The notes beneath the pieces are model-generated. The model did not search any database. It was given only the letters and a program-made list of their open reading frames with translations, and was not told where the DNA came from. Shown in pieces: positions 11,875 through 25,045 of a stretch of 64,000 nt of DNA. Each line of letters opens with the position of its first letter. The stretch's first letter is position 1. The stretch spans positions 35,570,862 through 35,634,861 of the forward strand of contig CM049307.1 in NCBI GenBank assembly GCA_026874595.1. The letters are read 5' to 3'. A program made the position numbers and the translations under genes. The stretch comes from Sipunculus nudus. Taxonomy: Eukaryota > Annelida > Sipuncula > Golfingiida > Sipunculidae.

Positions 11875-13130
11875 GCAGGTCCAACAGTCCAAGTTTTGTA
11901 CCCTGTCTGTCTGAATGTTTTTGGCCAGTATAATAGGTCACCATGACCGAATTTCAGGTTTCCATGGAGATTGCCAAAGACGTTTGGCCGGTAGCCTGCA
12001 AAATAAAGGTCACAATGACCTAATTTCATGTTTCCATGGAGATTGCCCAAGACTTCCTTGTATATAACATTGGAAGAGTTTAGTGCTACTTGATAAAATT
12101 TGTGCCCATCTGATTTTCAGGATGCTAATAATTAAATGTTTGGCCCATAGTTTACAAGATAAAGGTCACCATGACCTAATTTTAACTGTCCATGCAGATT
12201 TGTCCAGGATCTTCCTGAATATCATGTTAGAAAATTCTAGGCCTAGCGGATACAATTTGTGCCCAGTCTGACTGACTGGGTGCTAAAAATCATGTTTTTA
12301 GCTTGTAGTTCAAAATCTGCCAAGAATCCTCCCAGGATGTAAAGTAAGAAGTTTCTATGTGACCTGTTAACAGAAGGACTGCATCACCTGAAGGTCTCAA
12401 AAAAGAGAGGCAAAAAATCTTAAAATTAGAAAAAATATAGGTGGCGCCACCAGTCTTTAGGTAATAATTAAATATGACAAATATGCATGCCAAAATCATG
12501 GCATTACTTATGAGCTTTTGGATCATATTTTATTTATTCTGGGGGTACTTTCGATCCCTATAGCTTAGGGGATATAGATCACAGTGACCTAATTTCAGGT
12601 TTCTAAGGAGATCATTTGTGGACCTCCATGGGTGTAACGTTAGAAGAGTCTAGACCAAGCGGATACAATTTGTGCTACGTCTGACTGACTCGGTGCTCAA
12701 ACATGTTTTTAGCCTAAAGTTCGCAAAATATAGGTCACCATGACCTAATTTCAAAAGTAATTGGCCTAGGATCTAATTGGCATTAAACTTTAAAGTAAAC
12801 ATTTTGCATGTGCATGCTGTAAAGCAAAATAAAGAAAAAGATACGTAAGTTGTACTTGTATAGACAAAATATAGGTAAAAATATATTCTCACATGCAGTT
12901 GTAAAATGATCTTATCTTATTGTCTCTAATTAAAAAAAAAATGAGACCAAAATTTGAAATGGTTAAGGAATTGTAGGTGGCGCCACCAGCCTAGTGCAGA
13001 TGGTACAAATAACCTAGACCAATTAACACAAAATTTTCAATAAAAATTCATCCAGTGATGCCAGAGAAATGGGCTCAGATTTTTTTTTAAAGATCCTGTG
13101 ACCTTTAAAAGTAGTTAAAAAGTTCATTCT
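11875..13130. repeat. Family C-related repeat block with AGGTCAnnnTGACCT palindromes
   Basis: Repeated words are 'aggtcaccatgacctaattt', 'caggtttccatggagat', 'tagcggatacaatttgtgcc' and 'ctgactgactgggtgct', all also in family C elements at 26.9-28.0 and 51.2-52.7 kb. The palindrome occurs at 11935-11948 (final base differs), 12007-12021, 12163-12177, 12576-12590 (variant) and 12732-12746. A second palindrome, ggtggcgccacc, is at 12440-12451 and 12976-12987. No coding sequence. Confidence 0.65.
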
Positions 13131-14705
13131 TATTTTAGATGGCCTGCGCACGAGGTAAAAAATAACCGAAGGGTGCCGGATGTACTGTATTCGTGAAGAC
13201 AACGCTCGTCAACTTACATAGGCTTTGGGCTATAACATCAGCAGTATTCAGCACAGTGGGCAAAGGCTACCTGCTTTTACTGTGTTGAGCAATTTATAAT
13301 CGAGTGGTAACAAGTTCGGCTCACGGTGGAGAGTGTTTTCCGGTTCCTTCCGCCTTCAGAGACTTCAGCACGCCTTCCCCTGTGCCATGGAGAGTGATTA
13401 GCAATAGTTATTTGTATAATCCGTACGGAATAAAGTCAACTATTTCAGGGGTCATTTCATATAATTTTATATTATATTATATTATGTTATACTATATTAT
13501 GTTATATTATATTCTGCTTTTTTTTCTGTAGTCTTATACTCTCCTCTGCAACCCCCATCCCCCTGGGATCCATTTCTGAGAAAAATATTTTATCTTCTGA
13601 CGACTTTCATAGCATACTCGTTTTTATTAAACCGATAAGCTGTAAATGAACTAATTAATAACCTAATATCGGCAGTCGGAACAATTTAAAACTGTGAATG
13701 ACGGAAAATGACGCCGGCGGGTTTCTTCACGAGATTAAACATGAATTTTCTTTAGACACAGCCTCGGAATACGTACCTCGGACGTGTTTTCACAATTAAA
13801 ACTCCATCTAAACTTCCTTTTAATTTTTTTATATATTTTATTTTTAGTTAAGTCGAAGTCTTCATCAATACAAGCTGTATTTTCAAGTTCATCTTTATAT
13901 TAAATAAAAATGGCTATTTCAAAACTTTTGACAATTTTCTTTTGTGGCTTGAAGAAAAAGTTTATAAAAAATATTTCCACTTAGAATTTGTAAAACACTT
14001 TGCGATAAAAATGCTAAGGTCTCCAATGTTATAATTGATGCCGTTTTAGGAAAAGAAGATTCGAGGACCGGTCCCTAAATCTTAGCGTTGAAGAAAGTTG
14101 ACCTTAGCACATGACAAGAAACTGACATACTCGCACCGGTACTGATATTGGCATATTTTTGAAAGGGTCGGAATGCTTCACATTTTTAACATATCATCTT
14201 CCATAATTCACAGGGACAACTATCAACAGCATAATATTGGGATACTGCATGAATATATCAGTTAACTGGCGGTTACACAGGCATATATGAGACTTTCCTG
14301 TTAAACAAATCGATGCAGCTTTCAACGGACTTGTATGTTCTATATAAAATCTAATACTTATTAACACTGTGACGGACAAGTCGGACATGCATGTTCTATA
14401 TAAAGCCTATATAACACTTTACACTGTGACTTGTGTTTTACTAAAGATTTATGCCGGTCAGGGCAAAGAATATAACATTATATTTCCACTGGTTTCAAAT
14501 TCTCATGCAGGTGACTCAGGTTGCACTCACAGATCACACATCTGTTTATATTATGTGCAATGACTGTATTCAAAAACAAACAACCATATACACAGGTATT
14601 GAGGTCCATATTTAACATTATAGTATAAAGAAATCAATAGAAGTCTCATTCCGAATATATTGATAAATTCTGCGTATATAAACCTGGAGTTACAGTTCGG
14701 TTTTC
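13131..14705. other. Intergenic, no gene seen
   Basis: It holds a (TATTA)n-like run at about 13463-13515, and a small tandem repeat at about 14330-14430 in which 'tgttctatataaa' and 'cactgtgac' recur. No exon was recognised. The left end of the lectin-type gene's 3' UTR should lie just left of 14706; no clear polyadenylation signal was assigned. Confidence 0.4.
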
Positions 14706-17700
14706 CTATAATCTATACGATGAGTAACTGGGGAAACTGGAGCTCATGGTGGTGAAATGGCCAAAGTTCACAGCAATCTCGTTTTCCTCTTCCGGTGCAC
14801 GCGCTTTGGGTTTGACGGGGTCGGTCCGGTTCCGGTTCCGGGCTCTGTACAGACAGACCATTATAAGAGCGAATATTAAAATAAAAACCCCAGCAGCCCC
14901 ACAGACCAAACCGATCACCAGAGAAGAGAGTCCCTGCGACTTCTGGGCATCATCATCCCCTCCTGTCTCTGAAAACAAAAAAAAGCAGAATTACCCATAT
15001 ATGTCTATCATACCATTCATCTAGATGCGGGACAGTGGGGGCCAAGTAAATAGCCTCTCTATAAATACATATTAATTATTTCTGTGTATGCAATGATGTT
15101 ATATTATACAACTGAAACATAAAAAATTTATACAGACGTGTTACCATTCAACTTTCTACATTTAGATATTCGAGGCACAAATATACAGACCTTTGAATAC
15201 GCCTTAAGTGATACCTTCTTTTTGTGAAATAAAATGTCCAAGGTCCTAAAAACTATATATTTATATTTAAAAACCAAACGTGCATGGACATTTTGCTCTA
15301 AGCTATGTATATAGGCCAATGCACCCAGTCCGTTTTACCATGTTACACTTAGATTAGTATAAACCTACAAGTCAACAACTAATAATATGTTAAATACTAT
15401 AATAAAATAAATCTTACCGTCTGGATATTTCCCTCCCGGAACTATATAAAGAACAAAGAGGGGAAATATTAACACAAGCCTTTACAAGTTTTTCTTTTAA
15501 AAATATTTCCAATTTATGGAGAACTTTGTTTAAGCAACCCTAGGTTTATTCTACCATGATATTTCTATATGAGAGATTTTTTTTTATTTGGCTGAAAGGG
15601 CTTTTCAGATAAATGTCTATAACATATACCTATATCTTTCCGTCGACAAAAGACAACCACGTGGATTTGTACAGGGTATGGAAATATTTGCAAATAATAA
15701 AAATCTTTGATAAAATCTATAAATCTTTTTAACATTAACTGCCATCTCCCCTCTGATCTTAGAGGTCGAATAATGCTTCCCACGAGTTATCATACAAGAC
15801 ATCTGTTCAGCCTGTCTTTAACCCGTCTACTGTTTTTACGATACTTCTCGAACAATTATACATACTCTGTGACCTGCGAGTTTTATGCTGCTTTTTAGAT
15901 TTTGCGCCAGTTTTCTTTTTACCTGGCATAGAGCTTTTATGAGTTATTATTTTTTAAGGTTAGATGAAATTTGACTGAAGGTTATTTTATGGTTTAAATT
16001 TATACAGTAAAAACTCACGTTGAATCTTCAATAGAACAAAGGTTGAATCGCCGATAACACCAAAAGAATCATAACGCTGGTTTGGTTTGCATTGCGCCTG
16101 CACATGATCCGTCACATCAATGGACAAGAAGAGGAAACCTTTGATGGTCCATCTCTACCAGAAGAGACAATACGACATGTAAAAAATGCGGGAACTCAAC
16201 ATACAGGAGAAAAGTTAATACTTAGATATATTCATAAAATGCATATATAGATTTAGCTCAAACACAGCAGCGCTTGATCGAGATTATTTTAGGAATGTTT
16301 CAAACTTTCAACCTACCGCACAATAAAATTTGTAGGTTTTATCCTCATTATCCCTGGTACTCAGTATAACCACTCCTCCATTGTCGCGGGTGTCCAAGTT
16401 AAAACCTCCGAACGCCGATACTAGCTGGAAGGTTGTGAGAGCCTGGAATGCTGAAAAAGATGAAAAATGTAAATTGAGTAAAATGCAAAGACCAACACAT
16501 CAATATCCATACAAACACAGATTAATTATATCACTAAAGTCAGTATTTAACTCTTTGTATGGTATATATCAGGCCTTGGTAATCTCTTCATTTGAACTTT
16601 TTAAATGTTTATCAATGGTACAATGATACTTCCTTGCATTACCATTTTTTCATGCACCAGGCACCTGAAGAATTAGAGGATATTTATAGGACCTCTCGAG
16701 AAAATTTGTAACAGTTTGAGCATTCATAGGTTACACAGTATTTTAACATGGCCATCTGTTCCTCAAGCTGCTTCTTAAGGTATTTTGGTTGTTTAGATGA
16801 CTGTACCTATATGACTGCACACGGAGTGTATTTGTATAGAAAAAGTATACACCGTAAACCCGCTAAACGTTTAATTCGTTTAGATCCTTAACACCTCGTT
16901 TATAAACGTTTATAAAGTTAAACACATGGTTTAACTTTCAGCAAATTTTACCTAAATGCAGTGTCTGAAAGATATTATTGTGCTACTGAATTCAGGTAAA
17001 AATTATATCAATACACAGAGATACAGTTCGTGTCCCGCCGATACTTAAAAAAGATTTACTTTGGTGATATTTATATATTCAAATTTGAAGACTTAACATA
17101 AAGGAATTCAAATTAGGTGTTCCAATATATATGTTAAAATGAATTGAATAAGTGGCCAAATGGGTCATGAGCTCAGCAGTGTGTGATATAAAATGTCCAA
17201 TCAATGTATATAGTCTCAAATCAGCTTGGACATCTGTATAACAACATTAAATATATAGGTGGCACCACTAGTCTCATACAACATAAGAAGCCTGAATAAT
17301 GCAGATGAATAATGGGAGTAAAGACAATCATGGCATTGATCGTTAAGAAAGGGAAGATTTAGTCTTGATTTCTACCTATTTAGTGACATTTTGAAAAATG
17401 CTTGGCCTAATGTTGTTCAAACTTTTCATGTTGCCCAGGAAATAGATATGACAGATGCACTTTATCAACGGACAGGTATATATACATATCTATTTGAGGT
17501 ATAAATATTCAATTTAAAGGTCCAAGAAATTTTTATCAACTTTATTACTTACGATATCCCGCCCTTGTTGAGCACGTGCGTACCACCAGTGTGCTGCGGG
17601 TCAGTGTTGCCCTTGACGACCAGTCTCCTTTACACACGTTTTCTTCCTGAATAGTGTATGATACCATGTACGAACCGTCCTTGTTAAACGGCCACACGCT

Positions 17701-19276
17701 GGACGCAAACGTAAAGATATCTGGAGAAAGCATGATATTCAATATCTATGTTAAATATATCTTATGATTTATACTATATAAATTTACCAAATCAGATTTC
17801 AAAATCAGCCGAATCGGGTAAAATGTACTTTTCGGCTGTTTTAACATATATTTAAGTATCTCGACAATAAAAGTTATCTTAAATATTGGAAACCAGTTCG
17901 GATTCTCGAGAGCGTCATGCATGATTGAGGACTGCCAGAAAAGGGTTGAGTTTTCTTTAAACCCTAATTCAAAATGCATCCACGAGCAGCAATCGTTAGA
18001 ATATTATTCAATGAAGCATTAAAAGTGAGGCATGTTCAGGTTAATAGTTCATAACCCGCTTTCCACAATTTAACTTCATTTAGGAGGTGCAAAAATGTCA
18101 TGTTCTAGTGCATAAAGTTATTAAGTTGCAGTCACCTTTATCATAGCACCTAGCTCTGCAGATGTAGGGCCACAACTTATCGCATCTGGCTGTGGACCAC
18201 TTGTAACTCTTGACAGCACCACTGACGACACACGCCTGGACCCCAGGCTGCCGATCAGCCCAGTTGAAGTAGGATGTTGAATTTCCATCCATCGTCAAAT
18301 AGCTCTGACCATTTTTCTTGTAACCTGGCAATAATATATGTAATTCCATGTTCATCCCCAGCTATAAATCCACAAATCTACATTAAATGATACAGTGAAC
18401 TTATTTTATCTTTTAAAAACTTAGGGTACGTTAAACTGGTTTATTGGCCAATCAATAGTATATATTGATAAATGAATTATTTTGACTACAATCACACGAT
18501 CATTAAGTACGGTATTTCACCTTATAATTTTTATTCGTAATGATTCGTAATTAATTGTTACTTTTTATTTAGTACACTGAAAAAGATATATAGAAAGAGA
18601 AACTGCGTAGTTTTGCTGTGTCCGTTTAACATAATACAGGTTTTTAGCCTTTATTGGTCCAACGGTTTGTACATACAAGTATATACTGTTACTGTCATTA
18701 CATATACGTAAATAGTTGAAACTAATCTAATCAACATTATTAAAAGTCATAAAGAATTTAAACTTTTTTATTCCCTAGCCCTGTTCATGTTTCTTACCTA
18801 GTAGCCATGTAGTGGTGCCGAACCATTTAGCTGGGGTACCAGTCTGGTAAGCCAAGGGACCTATGACACTCTGTATGTAATCGAATTCTTTACTGTTATC
18901 AAACCAGGCCAGGTTGCCTGCGGCCCAGCTGGAGCACTCCTTCTCAGCGTCCGGCTGTTTTTTTGTCATCACGGTCTCGTATTTATAAATCCAGGAATTC
19001 TGCTCTATTTTACTGCTTTTACAAGGTAACAGTGGACCTGTAATAAAAAGAACGTCCATGCATTAACAGCAAAATTAATAACGGCATAAATAAAACAATA
19101 TGCACAGGATCTATCAGACTGTAATTTTGCCTTTATATATATTATGTGCAGCATTTTCCCCGCTATATAGCCTTTGTACTAGCGGTAAATTCGCGTGGAC
19201 CTCTTAGTAACAAGGTTACGAATATATCTGCCATGCGTTGAAGCTAAAGTCGGTCATTGCATTTCTTGTGAAGATT

Positions 19277-19343
<67 letters not shown>

Positions 19344-22300
19344 TCAAATAATTACAGAAATATATTTATAATTATATATATATAATATATCTATATATTA
19401 ATACTTGACAATATATGTAGATTTGCGTCGAACTGGTCTCACACTCGAATGGATTTACTCGTATGAACTTTTTCAAGATACATACTATTTTTTACCCTTA
19501 TTCAATCAAATTACTTAAAACTTACGTTTAATCATTACCGTGAAGGTAGAAGATGTGGCATTGTCATTTCCGCAATCGTTGATGTCTAAAAACAAATACA
19601 ACAAAAGAGGATTTTAAGCCTGTCTTGAAGAAAATCTAACTGTATATATCTATAGCAAAACCGAAAGCTTACTACGGATTTATGCATGGTGTTCACTCGA
19701 GTCTACACGACGTCGTCTGCATATGTGAGTATATAATATCTGACGACCAGTTTCATAAATTTAAATGAAAGTTTGCAGTTTGAATAGCTTGGAATATTTT
19801 GTATTATCTGAAGAAAATTGACTCTAAATTAAATTAGGAATATCAGTAAAGATTCTTTTGTAAGGAATGAAAAAGGTCAACCTATATGCTATAGAAATTC
19901 ATATATATTTACATATATAAAACTGGTGATGATGTTGGTAGGTTTAACAAACACATTGGTGTTTGGTAATTTCAACCAAATGGTTGATCATGCACTACTA
20001 GCCAAATTGATTGATTATTTTTACCGGTTTTTATTGGTTGACCATTTGGTTGCAAATATTATACCAAATTAACTGGTTGAGTTAACTGGTTTAAACGACA
20101 TCATCTATTGGCATATGAAAGAATATCAGAAGTTCGAATCTTTGCAGGTAGCAGGTTATCCAGACTGAACATACTATATAAGAATTCGAGCAAAATATGT
20201 ATAAAATACTTTACACTCACCATCCTGAGGTGTTTTTGTCAACAGCATGACTTCTTTAATTTGATTGATTTTTAAACAAAATCTATAATTTTTTGTTTGA
20301 ACGTAGACTTGCATCTTAAACTTCCCGTTCTTAACGGCCTCGCATGTCCACTCTGCAATAAGAAAAACATACACGTTTATTGATTCTGCTGGGAGGGTGG
20401 CGTTCATCCCCATTTTTTGTGTATGCGCGCGCGTATTTGTGCGTGTGTGTGTGTTCACAACATATCTCACGCAATCATGACCGCAGTCTCATGAATTTTT
20501 CAGGGCATATGGGAATGAGCCAGTGAAGAATGCATGTTGAATAAGATGTGAGTGTGGGTCCGGCACATGATCCGGATTCAGAAACTTCATCGAGGGATAT
20601 TCACAAATGTATAGTCCATTATGCACGAATGAACCTGGCCGAATTAGTGAAAGCAAACACGGTTTTGGGAGCACCCCCACTCACCCACATGGCGGAGGTT
20701 TGTATTACTTAGAATGCAGATTTCTAGTTAAGTTTCTTGGATGGAACACTTTTTACATGTTTCTGAATTGTTGTTATATTTTTATTAGTCCATATGAAAA
20801 AAAATATATCTCAGAAATATCAAACATTATCAAACAAAGATTTCTATATTTTTTTCTAATCATCATACATAGCTGCCTACCCTCATTCACTGGATTCTCC
20901 CCTGTGTTTTGAAGACGCATGTTGCCATCGCTTTGGAATATCATCACCCACGCGGCGCCATCTGTCGGATCATAGTGGTGATGCCACGCCCAGCGTGACA
21001 ATTCTGAAGAGAATTCACATGGCTTCCCCACTGAAAGTATAACCACTGATCAGTTATATACATGAACATGTATGTATACGTGTTAATAAGCCTGATACAA
21101 AAATAATCAAATTCTGACATACGTTACAGTTCGTATCCATTAAGTTTGAAACAATATTCTTCAAAGTGTCGAAATAATCAAAATAACATGGTACTGCATC
21201 ACATGAAGGGGAAAAACATATTAAGTTTATTTTGACAACGTATTTTATCGAAATGCATCTCCTGTCAGAAGTCTATATGTTGTGGCTTATATATCATGTT
21301 TTGTTACTATACTTCCTGGACGTCTGGTTACATGTACAAGTATATACGTATACATATATCGCTGTTTGTAAAAAAAAAGCGAGTACTCACCTATGTTCAC
21401 AGACAAACCACAAACCTAAAATAAATGTAATATATGTATGTTTTTTGTGTAATTTGTCGGTACTTCTGGCATATATATACGAACAATATTAAACATATAG
21501 ATAAAATTTACAATATGAAAATTTTATGCCACATGTGAGAGTAAACATTCCATTTTCACAATTAGGTATATGCTAACAGAATATAGACTGATATGTTGCA
21601 AGCTCCTAACATATATGGATGCATGGTGTTTTATTTTGGACGGACCTGGGCACGGTTAGACCATTGGCTATGACGCTCAGCTGACAAAAACACTTATTTT
21701 ATACTACCTAATATCAGTATCAATTGATATATATACTACTATTTATTAGCATTTTTTTCTCAGGCAATATTTAATTTGCATTTTAAATGAGACAAAGGCC
21801 CAATGTCATGCAAATGTATTCCAAGTGAATTGTGTGTGTTGGACTGATTAACCATGTATGGCCATGCACCAGTGCAATCCGTGGGAACTCTCGAATTAAC
21901 TTCCGTAAACGAGGTCATCTTGTATAATTTATTACTGAATATGCAGTTTCTGCGTAGTTAATTTGCAATACTGCATGAATCGTTTGGAGCATGGTTTTTT
22001 TTTTTTTTAAATTACATTTTTTTTTTTTATTGCACTCCACAAAATATACATCAAATGTACATATAACACATTATACCAAAACAGAAACAATACATTATAA
22101 GAGTATTTTAGACACAACTGCTTTATGGACGATTCTAAGTTCATCAAATGACTGGGATACTAAAACATGTAAAACACTAAACCACCCCTAGCTTATCATT
22201 TCATGATTTTTTAAATACATTGACCATCGTTTTCTAAAACTTTCTAATTTCTTATTCTTTTCCGCTACTTTGTATTCAATTCTTACATATTCATATAAAA

Positions 22301-24594
22301 ATTTCTAAATCCTTGTATGTTAGGCTTCTGATTATTAATTCTACACTGGTCAATATATCTTTTAGCCTGGATTATAATTACATTATACATATCACTTTCA
22401 TCAATAGAGCCATAAAAAACAACTAACTTCTCTAATCTTAATTCTATTAGCTGGTCAGTACACCAAGTCTTCAAATCCATCCAAAATTTTTTAGTTAGTC
22501 TACATTCCCAAAATAAATGGTTAATTGTTTCTACCTCACCCTTACAAAACGTACAATAATCAAAATCCTGAATTTTCCATTTCATAAGCCAATAATTGTT
22601 CACTAATATATTATTGAGAAATTTATATTGAAATATCTTCGATCTTGTATCATACAGTACTCTGTGAGGAAGTGTATAGATACTAGTGTAATCATCTGGT
22701 GTGTTTATTATATATTTTGATATCTTTGGCTTGGTGGGTTGTACAGAACATATCTTATTTCTTAATACCTGGTAAATTTTATGTGATTTCAATTTATTCA
22801 ATGGTCAGCAGTTTCTTGAATTTTAACATGTAAATTATGTGCTATATAATCTTCAGATTCCTTATCATCTTCAAACTCAATCATATTAATTTGATCTGTA
22901 ACTGCCTTGCATTGTTTCATTACTAATGTTATTAAAACATACCAGTCAATAAAATAAATGCTACTTAACCCTTTGGATTTCCAGTATTCAAAAGACAGAA
23001 CATGGTTCTGTATATCAAATAAATCTTGAACCTTTTGCATTCCCACTTTATAGAAATGTTCCCAATAGAATGTTTTCTTATTAAATACAAAGTGCTTATT
23101 ATGCCATAGATATTGTTCTTTTAAATTTACCTCTGCATAATAGTCTAGCTTTAAAAAGTACCAGCTCTGCATCACCTCTCTGTAAAATTCATTTAATTTT
23201 TCTAAGGCTAATAACTTGGGTTTGTAGTTGCAGTTAAATAGTAAGTGAATATCACTACATATTTTCTTTAAGTTGTAAATCCATAATGCTTTCCAGGGGC
23301 CATTTTCCCACTGAAAAAATCTTTTTATCCAACCTTTTCTGGAAGCCCAAAAAAGTGACTGCAAATGTGGAACATTCAGACCACCATTTTCTATTTCTTG
23401 CACTAGAACAGACCTTTTTATTTTCTCTTTTCCACCATTCCACAGAAAAGAAAATATAATCTTATTTAGTCTATTTACATATTTTCATGGAGCATGGGTT
23501 ATGAAGAAGAGTTTTCTGTATACTTTTAATATTTTTTCCCCCAAAATTACCCAAAGTAAGAAATTGCAGAGACCTTGTAAGTTTTTATTATAGGTTCATT
23601 CGGAGATCTATACAAAATGTTTTCTTAAAACGATATACGATTTTAGTAAACAAATGTAACTGGTGCGTAAATTTATCTATATAAACATATTGACTAAATC
23701 TGATATCAACAGCTTAATTGGAAGGATTTTCAGCTCAGCTGAGGGTAACTTGCCTATGCATCCATGCAAGGGTCATGACACTATGCTAAATTTTAATGAA
23801 ATGGCTCTTATAATGTCGTTGAAACATGAAGTTAACGGAACCTGATGACAGAGATATATAGACTTCATTAGAGTATATCCTTCTCATTTTATACGTCAAG
23901 GCAAAATACTAAGTACATTTGCACATCAACCCATGTCAAATATTATGTCTTTTATACTCAAACGGGATTTTTTAGTGGATTTTCAGAAAACGTGGTCGGG
24001 CCGCTTCGTTTTAATTGTGTAGAATGTATAGAGATAGAAGTGTAAAAAAGCCAAATTTTTTCAAGTTTTTGCATGACTGGAAAATGCTTTTTTTTCTTGT
24101 TTCTTGTTCTTCAACAAAAAAACTTGATTTCGAAGTATTGAAATAATATTTTTGCTCATATAACTGACATATCTAAATTGTCACTTTTGACGATGGACAA
24201 AAGGTAATAGCAAAGCTTAAAGCTGACCTTCAGTCATCTAAGCTGCAAATTAAAAGTGTGGATATAATAATTGCTTGAGCTGCAGGAACTTTTTGTAATG
24301 AAAATACATATATACAACAAATGAACAGAAGACTGTTATAGTTTTTCAGTCTAAAATAACTAATCTTGAGTAAAAATTAATATCTGATATAGCTGTGAAT
24401 AGTTTATCTGCATAGTACATTTAAAATCAACCCATCCGATATTTAATCCATGTCTTTTTAACTCACACGGGATTGTTTAAATTAGGTAATTAAAATGCAT
24501 AGATACAACAAATGAACAGAAGGTCAGGCACTCACCACAGCAATGACAATGATGTCGAACCGGATCCCTGGTAAACTCATTGCATCCCTGACAT
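14706..24594 (-). CDS. Single-pass membrane protein with C-type lectin domain, 12 exons, 521 residues
   Basis: Exons in transcript order: 24594-24536 (ATG at 24580), 21415-21391, 21030-20881, 20352-20221, 19585-19526, 19037-18798, 18324-18136, 17720-17553, 16450-16317, 16154-16019, 15441-15418 and 14968-14706 (TAG). All boundaries are AG/GT, phases agree throughout, and the sum (1566 nt) is divisible by 3. Residues 1-25 form a signal peptide (FDIIVIAVVCGLSV core). Residues 26-138 are an unidentified region beginning GKPCEFSSEL and holding WTCEAVKNGKF. Residues about 139-283 are a C-type lectin domain: DAEKECSSWAAGNLAWF, YFNWADRQPG, then YKWSTARCDKLWPYICR. The usual WND is replaced by W-S-T and EPN/QPD by QPG, so calcium-dependent sugar binding is doubtful. 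Residues 284-434 are a second unidentified Cys-containing region. The transmembrane helix is about 451-475; the 46-residue tail ends SYSSYRL. Probably a surface receptor (inference). Confidence 0.87.
17200..17420. repeat. Fragment of family C repeat in an intron of the lectin gene
   Basis: Contains 'ataggtggcaccactagtct', a two-mismatch form of the ggtggcgccacc palindrome, followed by 'gaataatgcagatgaataatg'-type sequence as in other internal family C pieces. Confidence 0.4.
19280..19342. repeat. (TA)n microsatellite
   Basis: Nearly pure TA with one interruption at about 19321-19324, in a lectin-gene intron. Confidence 0.9.
20395..20736 (+). mobile_element. Family D element (HINE-like), copy 2
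   Basis: Starts near 'gcgttcatccccat' and ends 'ggcggaggtttgtattacttagaatgcagatttctagtt' in pieces, i.e. a degenerate hairpin then CTAGTT. Internal words match the copies at 5.81 and 58.49 kb. It lies in the intron between 20352 and 20881 of the lectin gene. It contains a short (GC)(GT) tract. Confidence 0.6.
22283..23470 (-). pseudogene. 5'-truncated L1/Tx1-like LINE ORF2 C-terminus inserted in a lectin-gene intron
   Basis: Two long reading frames, 23403-22798 and 22801-22283, follow one another with a frameshift at the junction. An N-terminal piece in another frame (about 23470-23400) reads NKIIFSFLWNGGKEKIKRS, the standard L1/Tx1 post-RT word. It continues as EIENGGLNVPHLQSLFWASR. The second frame has a zf-RVT type cluster, C-x2-C-x8-H-x4-C (YCTFCKGEVETINHLFWEC). 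The catalytic RT and endonuclease parts are absent. The long open frames suggest a fairly recent insertion. It shares the orientation of the host gene. Confidence 0.85.
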
Positions 24595-24982
24595 CTAAAA
24601 CATGATTAAAAAGATAACCCTACATGAACCACAATCCAATGATTTAATGTCATGTCATTTTTGCGTCTCAAAATAAGAAACTCTTTAAAATGTTATTTAT
24701 AGTTAAACAATAAGGGACAGACATATTTTTTCTTTGTCAGTAATGATACATATTAAGAGGAATATCTTTACTTGATATATATATGTGCCCGTATATTTGC
24801 AGGGGAAACATTTTGAGTTGAACTATATTTCACTTACGGCACATTCGTACTAATATATATATATATATAGAAGGTAGTGTTACCCTCCGATGATTGTGGA
24901 TTCTAACCACATTCACCTGATGATCGGGTCGCATCCCGTGAAACAGTCTGTTGTGAATTAATAGTGTTGTTTTTCTTCAGAG

Positions 24983-25042
<60 letters not shown>
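24983..25042. repeat. (TA)n microsatellite
   Basis: About 29 TA units; a shorter TA run is at 24852-24868. Confidence 0.9.

Positions 25043-25045
<3 letters not shown>

Noticed and set aside
13262-13390. Possible tRNA-derived SINE head
   Set aside because: Some B-box-like letters (agttcggctc) but no A box at the right distance and no cloverleaf could be drawn.
14746-15024. 92-residue plus-strand ORF
   Set aside because: Antisense shadow of the lectin gene's last exon (transmembrane helix and tail).
19920-20110. Inverted 'caaccaaatggttg' words as a transposon
   Set aside because: Short, AT-rich and irregular; no consistent ends or second copy found in the window.
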